Source of the DNA: Stutzerimonas xanthomarina DSM 18231
Lineage (GTDB): Bacteria > Pseudomonadota > Gammaproteobacteria > Pseudomonadales > Pseudomonadaceae
Length of the DNA stretch: 64,000 bases
Assembly: GCF_900129835.1 (NCBI RefSeq)
Contig: NZ_FQXA01000004.1
Coordinates: 434,001-498,000, forward strand
Direction of reading: 5' to 3'
This document shows, piece by piece, positions 45,497 through 55,654 of this stretch. Within the stretch, counting starts at the first letter, position 1; each line of letters begins with the position of its first letter. Under the pieces are notes generated by a model that had not been told where the DNA came from, ran no database searches, and worked only from the letters and a program-made list of their open reading frames with translations. The translations under genes and the position numbers were made by a program.

Positions 45497-45516
45497 GCCG
45501 GTGCCAAGGCACCGGC
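45497..45516 (+). repeat. Second hairpin in the aapJ-aapQ gap
   Basis: GCCGGTGCC (45497-45505) faces GGCACCGGC (45508-45516), a very stable stem with a minimal loop. With the preceding hairpin it may protect the aapJ transcript end. Confidence 0.5.
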
Positions 45517-45537
45517 AGCGCCGTATGAGGTTTCTTG

Positions 45538-46722
45538 ATGCGAACCATTGCCAAAGCAGGAGCCGCGCGCGGCTCGCTGCTCACGGATCCGCAGGCGCGT
45601 GCCTGGTTGTTCCAGGTCATCGCCGTAATAACTGTAGTAGGGATCGGCTGGTTTCTGTTTCACAACACCCAGACCAATCTTGCCCACCGGGGCATCACGT
45701 CAGGCTTCGGTTTTCTCGATAACGCAGCCGGCTTCGGCATCTCCCAACACCTGATCGATTACAGCGAGAGCGACTCTTATGGTCGGGTCTTCTGGGTCGG
45801 CCTGCTCAATACGCTGCTGGTCAGCATAATCGGCATCATCCTGGCGACCATTATCGGATTCATTCTCGGGGTGGCGCGGCTGTCACCCAACTGGTTGATA
45901 CGCAAAATCGCGACCGTCTATATAGAGACGTTTCGCAATATCCCGCCATTGCTACAAATTTTCTTCGTCTACTTTGCAGTGCTCAGCCCACTGCCCGGGC
46001 CACGGGAAAGCTTGAGTCTTTGGGATGTTGTGTTCATCAATAACCGGGGTGTGCAGATGCCCGCTCCCAGCGCTGGAGAGGGGTTTTGGTCGTTCTGGGT
46101 AGCAATTTTCGTGGCGCTGGTTGCGATCGTGATGCTCAATCGCTGGGCACGTGCTCGGCGTCACGCCACCGGCCAGACGTTTCCCATCTTTTCAGCCAGC
46201 CTGGCATTGTTTATCGCAATCCCTTCGATCTGCTCGCTGGTGATGGGGGCGCCTTTTCTCTGGGAAGTGCCCGAGCTTCAGCGTTTCAATATTCGCGGCG
46301 GCTGGGTTGTGATCCCCGAGCTGGTGTCGATTGTGCTTGCGCTGTCCATTTACACCGCGGCTTTTATCGGTGAAACAGTCCGTGCGGGCATTCAGTCAGT
46401 CAGCCATGGGCAGACCGAAGCGGCCGCCTCGTTGGGTCTTCGCCCGGGTCGTGTGCTGCGTTTGGTCATCATTCCCCAAGCCATGCGCGTGATCATCCCG
46501 CCGCTGACCAGCCAATACCTCAACCTGGCGAAAAACTCCTCGCTGGCGGCTGCGATCGGCTATCCCGACATGGTGTCGCTGTTTGCCGGCACGGTGCTCA
46601 ACCAGACCGGCCAAGCGATCGAAACCATGGCCATCACCATGAGTGTGTACCTCGCCATCAGCATCAGCATCTCGCTGCTGATGAACTGGTACAACAAGCG
46701 CATTGCGCTGATCGAGCGGTAA
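45538..46722 (+). CDS. aapQ: Amino-acid ABC transporter permease AapQ
   Basis: First inner-membrane permease of the AapJQMP importer. The 394-residue protein has an N-terminal helix (about 25-42), a HisMQ-type permease domain beginning VGLLNTLLVSIIGIILATI, a long extra section (about 150-220) and the ABC permease loop SHGQTEAAASLGLRPGRVLRLVIIPQAM (EAAA motif). ATG at 45538 has GAGG upstream. The gap to aapM is ten bases. Confidence 0.94.
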   Translation: MRTIAKAGAARGSLLTDPQARAWLFQVIAVITVVGIGWFLFHNTQTNLAHRGITSGFGFLDNAAGFGISQHLIDYSESDSYGRVFWVGLLNTLLVSIIGIILATIIGFILGVARLSPNWLIRKIATVYIETFRNIPPLLQIFFVYFAVLSPLPGPRESLSLWDVVFINNRGVQMPAPSAGEGFWSFWVAIFVALVAIVMLNRWARARRHATGQTFPIFSASLALFIAIPSICSLVMGAPFLWEVPELQRFNIRGGWVVIPELVSIVLALSIYTAAFIGETVRAGIQSVSHGQTEAAASLGLRPGRVLRLVIIPQAMRVIIPPLTSQYLNLAKNSSLAAAIGYPDMVSLFAGTVLNQTGQAIETMAITMSVYLAISISISLLMNWYNKRIALIER

Positions 46723-46732
46723 GGAAGAGCGC

Positions 46733-47830
46733 ATGACGAGCCATACGTTCAAACCGGACCTGCCGGCGCCCTCCACCAATATTGGTGTGGTGGGCTGGAT
46801 GCGGGCCAATCTGTTTTCAAGCTGGATCAACACGCTGCTGACCCTCATCGGCCTCTATCTGATCTGGTTGATAGTGCCTCCCATCATTGAATGGGCAATC
46901 ATCAAGGCCGACTGGACTGGCGAAACCCGCGCGGACTGTTCGCGGGAGGGCGCGTGCTGGGTGTTCGTGCAGACGCGTTTCAGCCAGTTCATGTACGGTT
47001 TCTACCCGCCGGAACTTCGCTGGCGCGTGGATGCCACCGCCTGGCTCGCCATCATCGGAGCCGCGCCGCTGTTCTTGAAGCAGATGCGGCACAAGGCAAG
47101 CTACGGTATCGCTTTTCTGGTGATCTACCCGCTGCTCGCCTACTGGTTGCTGCACGGCGGTTTCCTGGGCCTTGAGACCGTTCCGACCAGCCGCTGGGGC
47201 GGGCTGATGCTGACCATCGTCATTGCCGCTGTCGGTATCGCCGGTGCGCTGCCGCTCGGGATTTTATTGGCGTTGGGGCGGCGTTCCGACATGCCCGCAA
47301 TCCGGGTTCTGTGCATCACCTTCATCGAGTTCTGGCGCGGGGTTCCTCTGATCACCGTGCTGTTCATGTCATCGGTGATGCTGCCGTTGTTCCTGCCGGA
47401 GGGCATGAACCTCGACAAGCTGATGCGAGCCATGGTGATGGTGGTTTTCTTCGAGGCGGCGTACATCGCCGAAGTGGTGCGGGGAGGCCTGCAGGCAATC
47501 CCCAAGGGCCAATACGAGGCGGCCGCGGCGATGGGCTTGGGCTACTGGCGCAGCATGCTGCTGGTGATTCTACCGCAAGCGCTGAAGATGGTCATTCCCG
47601 GCATCGTCAACACCTTCATTGCCCTGTTCAAGGACACCAGCCTGGTGATCATCATCGGGCTGTTCGACTTCCTCAATAGCATCAAACGCGCCACTTCCGA
47701 CCCTGCCTGGTTGGGCATGTCGACAGAGGGTTACGTGTTCGCGGCGCTGGTCTACTGGATTTTCTGTTTTGGCATGTCGCGCTATTCAATGCATCTGGAA
47801 CGCAAGCTCGACACCGGCCACCGCAATTAG
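46733..47830 (+). CDS. aapM: Amino-acid ABC transporter permease AapM
   Basis: Second permease subunit. The 365-residue protein has an N-terminal soluble-to-membrane part, then the permease domain from about residue 155 ([20 protein letters not shown]) with the ABC loop [35 protein letters not shown] box before the ATG. Ten bases separate it from aapP. Confidence 0.94.
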   Translation: MTSHTFKPDLPAPSTNIGVVGWMRANLFSSWINTLLTLIGLYLIWLIVPPIIEWAIIKADWTGETRADCSREGACWVFVQTRFSQFMYGFYPPELRWRVDATAWLAIIGAAPLFLKQMRHKASYGIAFLVIYPLLAYWLLHGGFLGLETVPTSRWGGLMLTIVIAAVGIAGALPLGILLALGRRSDMPAIRVLCITFIEFWRGVPLITVLFMSSVMLPLFLPEGMNLDKLMRAMVMVVFFEAAYIAEVVRGGLQAIPKGQYEAAAAMGLGYWRSMLLVILPQALKMVIPGIVNTFIALFKDTSLVIIIGLFDFLNSIKRATSDPAWLGMSTEGYVFAALVYWIFCFGMSRYSMHLERKLDTGHRN

Positions 47831-47840
47831 GAGAAACACC

Positions 47841-48617
47841 ATGAACGACACATCTCTGCAACCCGAACAATCTCAGCAGGCTGGTGAACCGGTCATCCAG
47901 ATGCAGGGCGTACACAAGTGGTTCGGTCAGTTCCATGTGCTCAAGGACATCAATCTGAACGTCACTCAAGGTGAGCGTATCGTATTGTGCGGCCCTTCAG
48001 GATCGGGCAAGTCCACCACCATTCGCTGCCTCAACCGGCTCGAAGAGCACCAGCAAGGGCGCATCGACATCAATGGCGTAGAGCTGACCAGCGACCTCAA
48101 GCAGATCGAGGCGATCCGCAGCGAGGTGGGCATGGTGTTTCAGCACTTCAACTTGTTTCCCCACCTCACGGTGCTGCAGAACTGCACGCTTGCGCCCATG
48201 TGGGTGCGCAAGATGCCGCGCCGTCAGGCCGAGGAAGTGGCGATGCATTATCTTGAGCGCGTAAGGATTCCAGAGCAGGCTGACAAGTTTCCAGGGCAAC
48301 TCTCGGGCGGGCAGCAACAACGGGTCGCGATTGCGCGGGCGCTGTGCATGAAGCCGAAGATCATGCTGTTCGACGAGCCGACCTCGGCCTTGGACCCGGA
48401 GATGGTGAAGGAGGTGCTCGATACCATGGTCGGCCTCGCCGAAAGCGGCATGACGATGCTATGTGTGACCCACGAGATGGGTTTTGCGCGCACCGTCGCT
48501 GACCGGGTGATTTTCATGGATAAGGGTGAGATCGTCGAGGAGGCTGAGCCCGAGACGTTCTTCACCAAACCGAAAAACGAGCGCACCAAGCTGTTCCTCA
48601 GCCAGATCCTTCACTGA
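47841..48617 (+). CDS. aapP: Amino-acid ABC transporter ATP-binding protein AapP
   Basis: ATPase that powers the importer. The 258-residue protein has Walker [21 protein letters not shown], the signature [16 protein letters not shown], Walker [17 protein letters not shown] and H-loop VTHEMGFA. Start at 47841 has AGGAG upstream. Last gene of aapJQMP; a hairpin at 48632-48668 without a T run follows. Confidence 0.95.
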   Translation: MNDTSLQPEQSQQAGEPVIQMQGVHKWFGQFHVLKDINLNVTQGERIVLCGPSGSGKSTTIRCLNRLEEHQQGRIDINGVELTSDLKQIEAIRSEVGMVFQHFNLFPHLTVLQNCTLAPMWVRKMPRRQAEEVAMHYLERVRIPEQADKFPGQLSGGQQQRVAIARALCMKPKIMLFDEPTSALDPEMVKEVLDTMVGLAESGMTMLCVTHEMGFARTVADRVIFMDKGEIVEEAEPETFFTKPKNERTKLFLSQILH

Positions 48618-48631
48618 TCGAACGCAGCGTT

Positions 48632-48668
48632 GGCGGTGAGTGATCGGCATCCGGCTGATGCCACCGCC
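48632..48668 (+). terminator. Weak hairpin after aapP
   Basis: Nested stems GGCGGT/ACCGCC and GGCAT/ATGCC (48632-48668) 15 bp after the aapP stop; no T run, so at best Rho-assisted. Confidence 0.35.
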
Positions 48669-48721
48669 TGTCAGCGAGCTAATTCGGCGGCGTCCCCTTA
48701 GCCTCGGACGTCGTCATGGGC

Positions 48722-48727
48722 TAGAAT
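48722..48727 (+). promoter_or_regulatory. Likely -10 element of purL
   Basis: TAGAAT 41 bp before the purL ATG, with a weak TTAGCC at 48698-48703 (18-base spacer). The -10 match is the main evidence. Confidence 0.4.
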
Positions 48728-48767
48728 ACGCGGCCCGACTGCTCCCCTCTCCGAGGCTGTTCCGACG

Positions 48768-51700
48768 ATGTTGATCCTGCGCGGCGCCCCCGCTCTTTCC
48801 GCCTTCCGTCACGGTAAGCTCCTGGCCCAATTGACCGATAAGGTCCCCGCTGTGCGCGGGTTGTATGCCGAGTTTGCTCATTTCGCCGAGGTATCCGGCA
48901 CGCTAGGTGCGGACGAACAGCAAGTACTGGCCCGGCTGTTGAAATACGGCCCCAGCGTTCCGGTTCAGGAACCTGCAGGACGGCTGTTTCTGGTCATTCC
49001 ACGCTTCGGCACCATCTCGCCATGGTCGAGTAAGGCCAGCGACATTGCGTGCAACTGCGGCCTCGACAAGATTCAGCGCCTTGAGCGCGGCATTGCCTAC
49101 TACGTTGAGGGCGAGCTTTCCGATGCCGATGCCAGTCTGGTATCGGCAGTTCTACATGACCGGATGACCCAACTGGTACTTGAGCAGTTCGAGGGCGCGG
49201 CAGATTTGTTTAGCCACGCACAACCCAAGCCGCTGCGCGCAATCGATGTGCTGGGCGGTGGCCGAACCGCGCTGGAACAGGCCAACGTGGAGTTAGGGTT
49301 GGCATTGGCCGAAGACGAGATTGACTATCTGGTCACCAGTTTCAATGGCCTTGGGCGTAACCCGCACGACATCGAGCTGATGATGTTCGCACAGGCCAAC
49401 TCCGAGCATTGCCGTCACAAGATCTTTAACGCCAGCTGGGACATCGATGGTGAAAACCAGGAGAAGTCGCTGTTCGGCATGATCAAGAACACCTTCCAGA
49501 TGCACAGTGAAGGCGTGCTGTCCGCATACAAGGACAACGCTGCGGTCATCGTCGGTAACGTGGCCGGCCGTTTTTACCCGGACGCGGAAACGGGCGAGTA
49601 CGCGGCGAACCAACAGCCCGTACACATCCTGATGAAGGTGGAAACGCACAACCATCCAACTGCCATTGCGCCTTTCCCCGGCGCGGCCACTGGCTCCGGT
49701 GGCGAAATTCGGGACGAGGGCGCAACCGGGCGCGGCGCCAAGCCGAAGGCCGGCCTCACAGGATTCACCGTTTCCAACCTGAACATTCCTGGCTTCGAGC
49801 AGCCTTGGGAAGTGCCGTACGGCAAACCCGAGCGCATCGTAAAGCCGCTCGACATCATGATCGAGGGGCCGCTGGGTGGCGCAGCGTTCAACAACGAATT
49901 CGGCCGTCCGGCCCTGAACGGTTATTTCCGGACCTTCGAGCAGACAATCAGCACCCCGCGAGGCGAAGAAGTGCGGGGTTACCACAAGCCGATCATGCTG
50001 GCTGGCGGTATGGGCAACATCCGTGAAGATCATGTTCAGAAAGCCGAGATCTCGGTTGGCGGCAAACTGATTGTGCTCGGTGGCCCGGCGATGCTCATTG
50101 GCTTGGGCGGCGGCGCAGCGTCCTCCATGGCGACCGGCAGCAGCTCGGCCGACCTCGATTTCGCCTCGGTGCAGCGTGACAACCCGGAAATGGAGCGCCG
50201 CTGTCAGGAGGTGATCGACCGGTGTTGGCAGCTTGGCGACAAGAACCCGATCAAGTTCATTCATGACGTCGGTGCGGGCGGCCTGTCCAACGCCTTCCCG
50301 GAGCTGGTCAATGATGGCGGTCGTGGCGGTCGTTTCGATCTGCGCAAAGTGCCTAACGATGAGCCTGGCATGGCGCCGCACGAGATCTGGTGTAACGAAT
50401 CCCAGGAGCGCTATGTCCTGTCGGTCGACGCGGCTGATCTAGAGCGTTTCGAAGAGATCTGCAAGCGTGAGCGTTGCCCCTTCGCTGTAGTTGGGGAAGC
50501 CACTGCCGAGCCGCACCTTACGGTTGCTGATAGCCATTTCGACGATAAGCCGGTCGATATGCCGCTCAACGTTTTGCTCGGCAAAGCGCCGCGCATGCAT
50601 CGCAGCGCGGTTCGTGAGGCCGAGCTTGGGGATGACTTTTCAGCTGAGCAGGTCGACCTGTCCGAAGCGATCGATCGCGTGCTTCATCACCCCGCGGTCG
50701 CCAGCAAAAGCTTCCTGATCACCATCGGCGATCGCAGCATCACCGGCATGGTCGCGCGCGATCAGATGGTTGGGCCCTGGCAGGTGCCAGTCGCCGACTG
50801 CGCGGTGACGGCTACCAGCTATGACGTCTATACCGGTGAAGCCATGGCCATGGGCGAGCGCACACCGCTGGCTCTGCTCGACGCGCCGGCGTCGGGGCGC
50901 ATGGCAATCGGCGAAACGCTGACCAACCTCGCCGCCGCACGTATCGAGAAGATCTCCGATATCAAGCTTTCCGCCAACTGGATGGCCGCTGCTGGACATC
51001 CGGGTGAGGATGCGCGCCTGTTCGATACGGTGAAGGCGGTTGGCATGGAGCTGTGCCCGGAATTGGGTATCACCATTCCGGTCGGCAAGGACTCCATGTC
51101 GATGAAGACCCGTTGGAGTGAAGAGGGCGTAGACAAGAGCGTGACCTCACCGCTCTCGTTGGTTGTGTCCGGCTTTGCCCCGGTGGTCGATATCCGCCAG
51201 ACCCTGACGCCGCGACTGCGCCTGGACAAGGGCGAAACCGACCTGATTCTCATCGATCTGGGTCGCGGCCAGAACCGTATGGGCGCGTCCATCCTGGCGC
51301 AGGTCTATGGACAGATGGCCCGTCAGGCGCCAGATGTCGATGATGCGGAAGATCTGCAAGCCTTCTTCGCTGTGATCCAGGGACTCAATGCCGACGGGCT
51401 GTTGTTGGCTTATCACGATCGTTCCGACGGTGGCTTGCTGACCACTGCGCTGGAAATGGCCTTTGCCGGTCACTGCGGGCTCAACCTGAATCTCGATTCG
51501 CTCGTCGAAACTGCCGCCCAGATCCCCGCAACGTTGTTCAATGAGGAGCTGGGCGCGCTGGTGCAGGTTCGCCAGGGTGATACGGAAATCGTTCTCGCTC
51601 AGTTCAGCGCAGCGGGACTTGCCGACTGCGTGTCGGTCATCGGGCAGCCCGTCAATAATGGGCATGTGGCGATCAAGTTCGAAGGCGCCGATGTTTTCGC

Positions 51701-52664
51701 CGGTGATCGCCGTCTCTTGCAGCGGCAGTGGGCCGAGACGAGTTACCAGATCCAGCGGCTGCGGGATAATGTTGACTGCGCCGATCAGGAGTTCGACGCT
51801 CTGCTTGAAGAAGACAACCCCGGATTGAGCGTTACCCTGGGCTTCGACGTGAACGACAATATCGCCGCGCCTTATATCAAGCGTGGCGTGCGGCCTGAGG
51901 TGGCTGTCCTGCGCGAGCAGGGCGTGAACGGTCAGACTGAAATGGCGGCAGCGTTCGATCGCGCGGGCTTCGCCGCAGTCGACGTGCACATGAGCGACAT
52001 CCTGTCAGGGCGCATCAGCCTTGAGCGCTTCAAGGGCTTGGTGGCGTGTGGCGGTTTCTCCTACGGCGATGTGCTGGGCGCTGGCGAAGGCTGGGCCAAA
52101 TCGATCCTGTTCAATGGTCGCGCTCGGAAAGATTTCAGCGCTTTCTTTGAGCGCAAGGACAGCTTTGCGCTTGGCGTCTGCAATGGCTGCCAGATGTTGT
52201 CCAATCTTCATGAACTGGTACCTGGCAGCGAATCCTGGCCGCACTTCGTGCGTAACCGTTCAGAGCAGTTCGAAGCGCGTGTGGCGATGGTACAAATCCA
52301 GGATTCGCCGTCGATCTTCCTTCAAGGGATGGCCGGATCGCGTTTGCCAATCGCTATCGCGCATGGCGAAGGTCACGCAGAATTTGAAAGCGAGGAAGCG
52401 CTGCTTGAAGCGGACCTGTCCGGTACGGTAGCGCTGCGCTACATCGATAATCACGGCAAGGTCACCGAGCGTTACCCAGCCAACCCCGGCGGCTCGCCAC
52501 GTGGCATTACCGGCCTCACCACTCGGGACGGGCGTGTGACGATCATGATGCCTCACCCAGAGCGGGTATTTCGTGCAGTGACCAACTCCTGGCGTCCGGA
52601 CGAGTGGCAGGAGGACGGCGGCTGGATGCGCATGTTCCGCAATGCGCGGGTCTGGGTGGATTAG
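48768..52664 (+). CDS. purL: Phosphoribosylformylglycinamidine synthase
   Basis: Fourth step of purine synthesis: FGAR plus glutamine and ATP to FGAM. The 1298-residue single-chain (large) PurL has the N-terminal domain ([13 protein letters not shown]), an AIRS-type ATPase half with [17 protein letters not shown] and [13 protein letters not shown], the second AIRS half with [18 protein letters not shown], and a class I glutaminase domain at the C terminus ([11 protein letters not shown] catalytic Cys, [10 protein letters not shown] and MPHPERVFR). Full length and complete. A terminator follows. Confidence 0.97.
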   Translation: MLILRGAPALSAFRHGKLLAQLTDKVPAVRGLYAEFAHFAEVSGTLGADEQQVLARLLKYGPSVPVQEPAGRLFLVIPRFGTISPWSSKASDIACNCGLDKIQRLERGIAYYVEGELSDADASLVSAVLHDRMTQLVLEQFEGAADLFSHAQPKPLRAIDVLGGGRTALEQANVELGLALAEDEIDYLVTSFNGLGRNPHDIELMMFAQANSEHCRHKIFNASWDIDGENQEKSLFGMIKNTFQMHSEGVLSAYKDNAAVIVGNVAGRFYPDAETGEYAANQQPVHILMKVETHNHPTAIAPFPGAATGSGGEIRDEGATGRGAKPKAGLTGFTVSNLNIPGFEQPWEVPYGKPERIVKPLDIMIEGPLGGAAFNNEFGRPALNGYFRTFEQTISTPRGEEVRGYHKPIMLAGGMGNIREDHVQKAEISVGGKLIVLGGPAMLIGLGGGAASSMATGSSSADLDFASVQRDNPEMERRCQEVIDRCWQLGDKNPIKFIHDVGAGGLSNAFPELVNDGGRGGRFDLRKVPNDEPGMAPHEIWCNESQERYVLSVDAADLERFEEICKRERCPFAVVGEATAEPHLTVADSHFDDKPVDMPLNVLLGKAPRMHRSAVREAELGDDFSAEQVDLSEAIDRVLHHPAVASKSFLITIGDRSITGMVARDQMVGPWQVPVADCAVTATSYDVYTGEAMAMGERTPLALLDAPASGRMAIGETLTNLAAARIEKISDIKLSANWMAAAGHPGEDARLFDTVKAVGMELCPELGITIPVGKDSMSMKTRWSEEGVDKSVTSPLSLVVSGFAPVVDIRQTLTPRLRLDKGETDLILIDLGRGQNRMGASILAQVYGQMARQAPDVDDAEDLQAFFAVIQGLNADGLLLAYHDRSDGGLLTTALEMAFAGHCGLNLNLDSLVETAAQIPATLFNEELGALVQVRQGDTEIVLAQFSAAGLADCVSVIGQPVNNGHVAIKFEGADVFAGDRRLLQRQWAETSYQIQRLRDNVDCADQEFDALLEEDNPGLSVTLGFDVNDNIAAPYIKRGVRPEVAVLREQGVNGQTEMAAAFDRAGFAAVDVHMSDILSGRISLERFKGLVACGGFSYGDVLGAGEGWAKSILFNGRARKDFSAFFERKDSFALGVCNGCQMLSNLHELVPGSESWPHFVRNRSEQFEARVAMVQIQDSPSIFLQGMAGSRLPIAIAHGEGHAEFESEEALLEADLSGTVALRYIDNHGKVTERYPANPGGSPRGITGLTTRDGRVTIMMPHPERVFRAVTNSWRPDEWQEDGGWMRMFRNARVWVD

Positions 52665-52673
52665 GGCTGAACT

Positions 52674-52710
52674 GAGCCAGAGAGCCAGAGAGCCAGAGAG
52701 CCAGAGAGCC
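52674..52710 (+). repeat. 8-bp tandem repeat after purL
   Basis: About four and a half copies of AGAGCCAG between the purL stop and its terminator (52674-52710). Unit number may vary between strains. Confidence 0.85.
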
Positions 52711-52739
52711 CGAAGCGTGCAAGCGTTTCGGGCTTTTTC
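52707..52739 (+). terminator. Rho-independent terminator of purL
   Basis: An 11-bp stem (52707-52717 with 52724-52734, one G-T pair, six-base loop) followed by TTTTT. Its left arm overlaps the end of the 8-bp repeat. Confidence 0.88.
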
Positions 52740-52891
52740 TTGTCTGTGACGGAGTCGCCGCGTTATGGCTGAACCAAGCAGTGGCGCCAACGTCTGATCT
52801 TGACCCGGGGCAGGCAATGGCGCTCTGGACCTGAACATAATTCACTCAGCGGAGCCGGTGCTTTGCTAACCGTTTCTGTGCGGAGATGTTG

Positions 52892-53209
52892 ATGTACAAG
52901 CTGTGTTTCTATGTCCCAGAGAGCCATCTGGAAGCAGTCAAGAAAGCGGTTTTTGAGGCGGGTGGCGGGCGTATCGGTGCTTACGACAGTTGCTGTTGGC
53001 AGGTGCTGGGACACGGGCAGTATCGCCCGCTGGAGGGCAGCAAGCCGTTTCTAGGGCAGCTTGGTCAGGTTCAGCCAGTGTCGGAATGGAAAGTCGAATT
53101 GGTGGTTGCTGACGAGCTGATCCATGACAGCGTCAAGGCCCTCAAGCGCGCGCACCCCTATGAAACCCCGGCTTTTGAGGTGTGGCGGCTGTCCGATTTG
53201 CAGTTCTGA
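52892..53209 (+). CDS. YqfO/NIF3 C-terminal-domain-like protein
   Basis: A 105-residue protein matching the stand-alone NIF3-type inserted domain (CutA/PII-like fold): MYKLCFYVPESHLEAVKKAV, GRIGAYDSCCWQVLGHGQYR, PLEGSKPFLGQ, AHPYETPAFEVWRL. It lacks the metal-binding NIF3 halves, so it is the single-domain family common in proteobacteria; function unknown. Start at 52892 with GGAG upstream, two codons after an in-frame alternative. Confidence 0.88.
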   Translation: MYKLCFYVPESHLEAVKKAVFEAGGGRIGAYDSCCWQVLGHGQYRPLEGSKPFLGQLGQVQPVSEWKVELVVADELIHDSVKALKRAHPYETPAFEVWRLSDLQF

Positions 53210-53228
53210 ATTGATCTTCAAAGAAAGC

Positions 53229-53258
53229 CGAGTCGCCATAAAGGTGACTCGCTTTTTT
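53229..53258 (+). terminator. Rho-independent terminator after the NIF3-like gene
   Basis: A 9-bp stem (53229-53237 with 53243-53251, five-base loop, one G-T pair) followed by TTTTTT. It lies next to the end of the convergent ohr gene. Confidence 0.82.
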
Positions 53259-53279
53259 ATGCTTCATGCGTGATGGCAA

Positions 53280-53708
53280 TCAAACGCTGACGTTTAGGCG
53301 TACTTCGATGTTCCCGCGTGTAGCGTTGGAATAGGGGCACACCTGATGCGCCGCTTCAGCCAGCTGCTCGGCAGCGGACTGCTCAAGGCCTGGCAGACTG
53401 ACGTTTAGCTCTACTTCAAGCCCGAATCCTCCAGGAATCTGGCCGATGCCTACCTGTCCCGCGACCGACGTGTCGGCAGGAAGTGGTTGCTTTAGCTGGC
53501 TTGCAGCGAACTTGAGTGCGCCAATGAAGCAAGCTGCATAGCCTGCGGCGAACAATTGTTCCGGGTTGGTTCCATCGCCACCTTGCCCGCCTAGTTCACG
53601 AGGTGTGGACAATTTCACATCGAGCAGCCCGTCGGACGATGCGGCCCGGCCGTCGCGGCCTCCGGTTGCGGTGGCGGTGGCTGTATAGAGCGCCTTGATG
53701 CTTTGCAT
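53280..53708 (-). CDS. ohr: Organic hydroperoxide resistance protein Ohr
   Basis: Thiol peroxidase of the OsmC/Ohr family that reduces organic hydroperoxides. The 142-residue protein has both active-site cysteines in family context: [19 protein letters not shown] and [15 protein letters not shown] terminus [20 protein letters not shown] is typical of Ohr. It is downstream of ohrR on the same strand, and both react to lipid and organic peroxides. Confidence 0.95.
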   Translation of the reverse strand: MQSIKALYTATATATGGRDGRAASSDGLLDVKLSTPRELGGQGGDGTNPEQLFAAGYAACFIGALKFAASQLKQPLPADTSVAGQVGIGQIPGGFGLEVELNVSLPGLEQSAAEQLAEAAHQVCPYSNATRGNIEVRLNVSV

Positions 53709-53745
53709 GATTCGCTTCCTTCGAGAATGACGAGGCTTATTAAGC

Positions 53746-53775
53746 TAGCGCGCTAATAGTTATCGCGCAAGATAA
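53746..53775 (-). promoter_or_regulatory. Palindromes before ohr (candidate OhrR operator)
   Basis: The 121-bp ohrR-ohr gap is AT-rich and contains the palindrome TAGCGCGCTA (53746-53755) and the dyad TTATC-N6-GATAA (53760-53775), 38-67 bp before the ohr ATG. MarR-type OhrR binds such dyads. Which one is the operator is open. Confidence 0.45.
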
Positions 53776-53829
53776 AATTATTAACGAAGCATATGTGTCT
53801 GGCGTGAGATGGGTGGGGGTAGGTTGCGA

Positions 53830-54279
53830 TCAGTCGCGGGTTAGCAATGCACTTCGAAGGGAAACCAGCTGGTCGCGCAGGGCCAGCAACGCCTCGTGTG
53901 ATTGCCCGGTACATTCGACCATGCAGGCGGGAAAGTCGCGGGCCTGCTTCTTCATAGCCAATCCGGCCTCGGTGAGACGCAGTTCGACCACCCGCTCGTC
54001 GCGGCTGCTGCGGGTCCGGCTGATCAGGCCTTCGGCCTCCAAGCGCTTGAGTAAAGGCGTCAGCGACCCCGGTTCGGTCAGCAGCCGGGCGCTGATCTCC
54101 CCAACGGTCAGCCCGTCGCGCTCCCAGAGCACGAGCATGGCCAAGTATTGCGGGTAGGTCAGGCCGATGCCTTGTAACAGCGGCTTGTAGGCTTTGGTCA
54201 TCTGCAGGGAGGCAGAATACAGGGCGAAACACAGCTGTTGGTCAAGCTGTAACTGTTCGTCGGAAGGGCGCTTCGTCAT
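53830..54279 (-). CDS. ohrR: MarR-family peroxide sensor OhrR
   Basis: Repressor of ohr inactivated by organic hydroperoxides through a reactive Cys. The 149-residue protein starts MTKRPSDEQLQLDQQLCFAL; the Cys in QQLCFALYSAS is the sensing residue by position. The winged helix (about residues 50-110) shows YPQYLAMLVLWERDGLTVGE and LEAEGLISRTRSSRDERVVE. One further Cys (ACMVEC) near the C terminus hints at the two-Cys type. Start at 54279; an in-frame upstream extension is not supported. ohr follows 121 bp later. Confidence 0.92.
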   Translation of the reverse strand: MTKRPSDEQLQLDQQLCFALYSASLQMTKAYKPLLQGIGLTYPQYLAMLVLWERDGLTVGEISARLLTEPGSLTPLLKRLEAEGLISRTRSSRDERVVELRLTEAGLAMKKQARDFPACMVECTGQSHEALLALRDQLVSLRSALLTRD

Positions 54280-54352
54280 GGGAGGTCGAGTGGCGAGGAA
54301 ATGGCCCTCACGGTAACGCGCAGCCTTGCTTGCTGCCAAGCTCGCGGCTCGT

Positions 54353-54853
54353 TCAGGGGCGAATCTCTATCAGGGTGCCGTCTTTTACCAGATTCCAGAT
54401 CTCGCGCATGTCATCGTTCTTCAAGGCGATGCAGCCTTCCGTCCAGTCGAGCGTATGGAAGTACCATTCGGGATATTCTTCGTCGACCGGAGTGCCGTGC
54501 AACATGATCATGCTGCCCGGGCTCGCGCCTGCGCTGCTCGCGCGAGCCAAGTCCTTCGCATTCGGGTAGGAGATGTGCATCGCCAGGTTGTACTTGTCGG
54601 AAGTCTTGCGCCAGTCGATCCAATACAGTCCTTCGGGGGTGCGCTTGTCACCCTCGCGCTGTTTCGGGCCGGCTTGCTTGCCGAGGGAAACGCGGTAACT
54701 TTTCATGCTGACGCCGCGGCTGATCAAGTGCAGCTTGCGCTCGGACTTGACCACCAGAACCTTGTCGATGAACGCGTCGTCGAGGGCCGGGGTCGCGTTT
54801 GCATGAGAGAAAGTGGCGAAACTAAAGCAGACTATTGCTAACAGCCAGTGCAT
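54353..54853 (-). CDS. L,D-transpeptidase (YkuD family)
   Basis: Exported peptidoglycan-crosslinking or anchoring enzyme. The 166-residue protein has a signal peptide (MHWLLAIVCFSFATFSHANA) and the YkuD domain: IDKVLVVKSERKLHLIS, YPNAKDLARA, IMLHGTP, and the catalytic HTLDWTEGCIAL with Cys in EGC (usual motif SHGC is altered to TEGC). Start at 54853 with AGGA nine bases upstream; an ATG seven codons earlier is possible. Single gene. Confidence 0.9.
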   Translation of the reverse strand: MHWLLAIVCFSFATFSHANATPALDDAFIDKVLVVKSERKLHLISRGVSMKSYRVSLGKQAGPKQREGDKRTPEGLYWIDWRKTSDKYNLAMHISYPNAKDLARASSAGASPGSMIMLHGTPVDEEYPEWYFHTLDWTEGCIALKNDDMREIWNLVKDGTLIEIRP

Positions 54854-54880
54854 TGGGGCGAATCCTGAATCCAAACTGCA

Positions 54881-55435
54881 TCAGACCTGTTTGCGCGCCA
54901 CTCGCATTGCTTCGATGGCTTCGTTGCGCACCGGGAAGGCCTGCTGCACCCGGTCGGCGAAGAAGTATTCTAGGGTACGACCCACGGTCGGAAAAGCCAG
55001 CTCTGACCAAGGGATATCGACCTGTCGGAAAAGCCTGACTTCCAGACTTTCATCACCCGCACAAAATCGTTCGTCGACCAGCTCAGCTCGGAAGAACATG
55101 TAGACCTGATTAATGTGCGGCAAGTCGAACAGCGTGTATAGCTGCAGATCCATGACGCGCGCGCAGGCTTCCTCGAGTGTTTCCCGCTCTGCTGCTTGCT
55201 GCACGGTTTCGCCGTTTTCCATGAATCCGGCCGGGAGTGTCCAATATCCTCGTCGTGGTTCGATTGCGCGTCGGCAAAGCAGCACACGTTCATCCCATAC
55301 AGGCAGGCAGCCCGCAACGATGCGCGGGTTCTGGTAGTGGATCGTATCGCAGGACGCACAGACGAATCGCCGCCTGTTGTCTCCGTCGGGCACTCGTTCA
55401 ATGATCGAGCCGCCGCACTGGCTACAGAATTTCAT
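54881..55435 (-). CDS. Zinc-ribbon Nudix hydrolase
   Basis: A 184-residue nucleotide-diphosphate hydrolase. A zinc ribbon (CSQCGG with CASCD at about residues 4-32) precedes the Nudix box GFMENGETVQQAAERETLEE (about residues 66-85). The expected Gly of the box end is replaced by Cys (ETLEEACARV). Relatives act on NADH or ADP-ribose-type substrates; the exact one is unknown. AAAGGAA precedes the ATG at 55435. It abuts the L,D-transpeptidase gene (27-bp gap). Confidence 0.9.
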   Translation of the reverse strand: MKFCSQCGGSIIERVPDGDNRRRFVCASCDTIHYQNPRIVAGCLPVWDERVLLCRRAIEPRRGYWTLPAGFMENGETVQQAAERETLEEACARVMDLQLYTLFDLPHINQVYMFFRAELVDERFCAGDESLEVRLFRQVDIPWSELAFPTVGRTLEYFFADRVQQAFPVRNEAIEAMRVARKQV

Positions 55436-55654
55436 CGCGATTCCTTTGATTGCGGTAGTTGCCTGATCGCAGGTTCGATCAGCTAGCAGGCTTTGCTGAG
55501 AGCCGGCCTGCTGGAAAAAGTTTGCCAGCATCGGTTGACCTCGTCGACACGCCTTGGCTGGCTGCCCTGGAGCTTTTGGATTTTGGCTTGGCCCGTCTTG
55601 GGCGCTTCGGTGATTCATGCCATGATGCCAGTCAAAGACAGAAAGAGACGTTCC

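Noticed and set aside
49293..50381. Minus-strand frame of about 362 codons inside purL
   Set aside because: Antisense to an intact, motif-rich purL; shadow of codon bias.
52674..52710. Short direct repeats considered as CRISPR
   Set aside because: Units are 8 bp with no spacers; simple tandem repeat.
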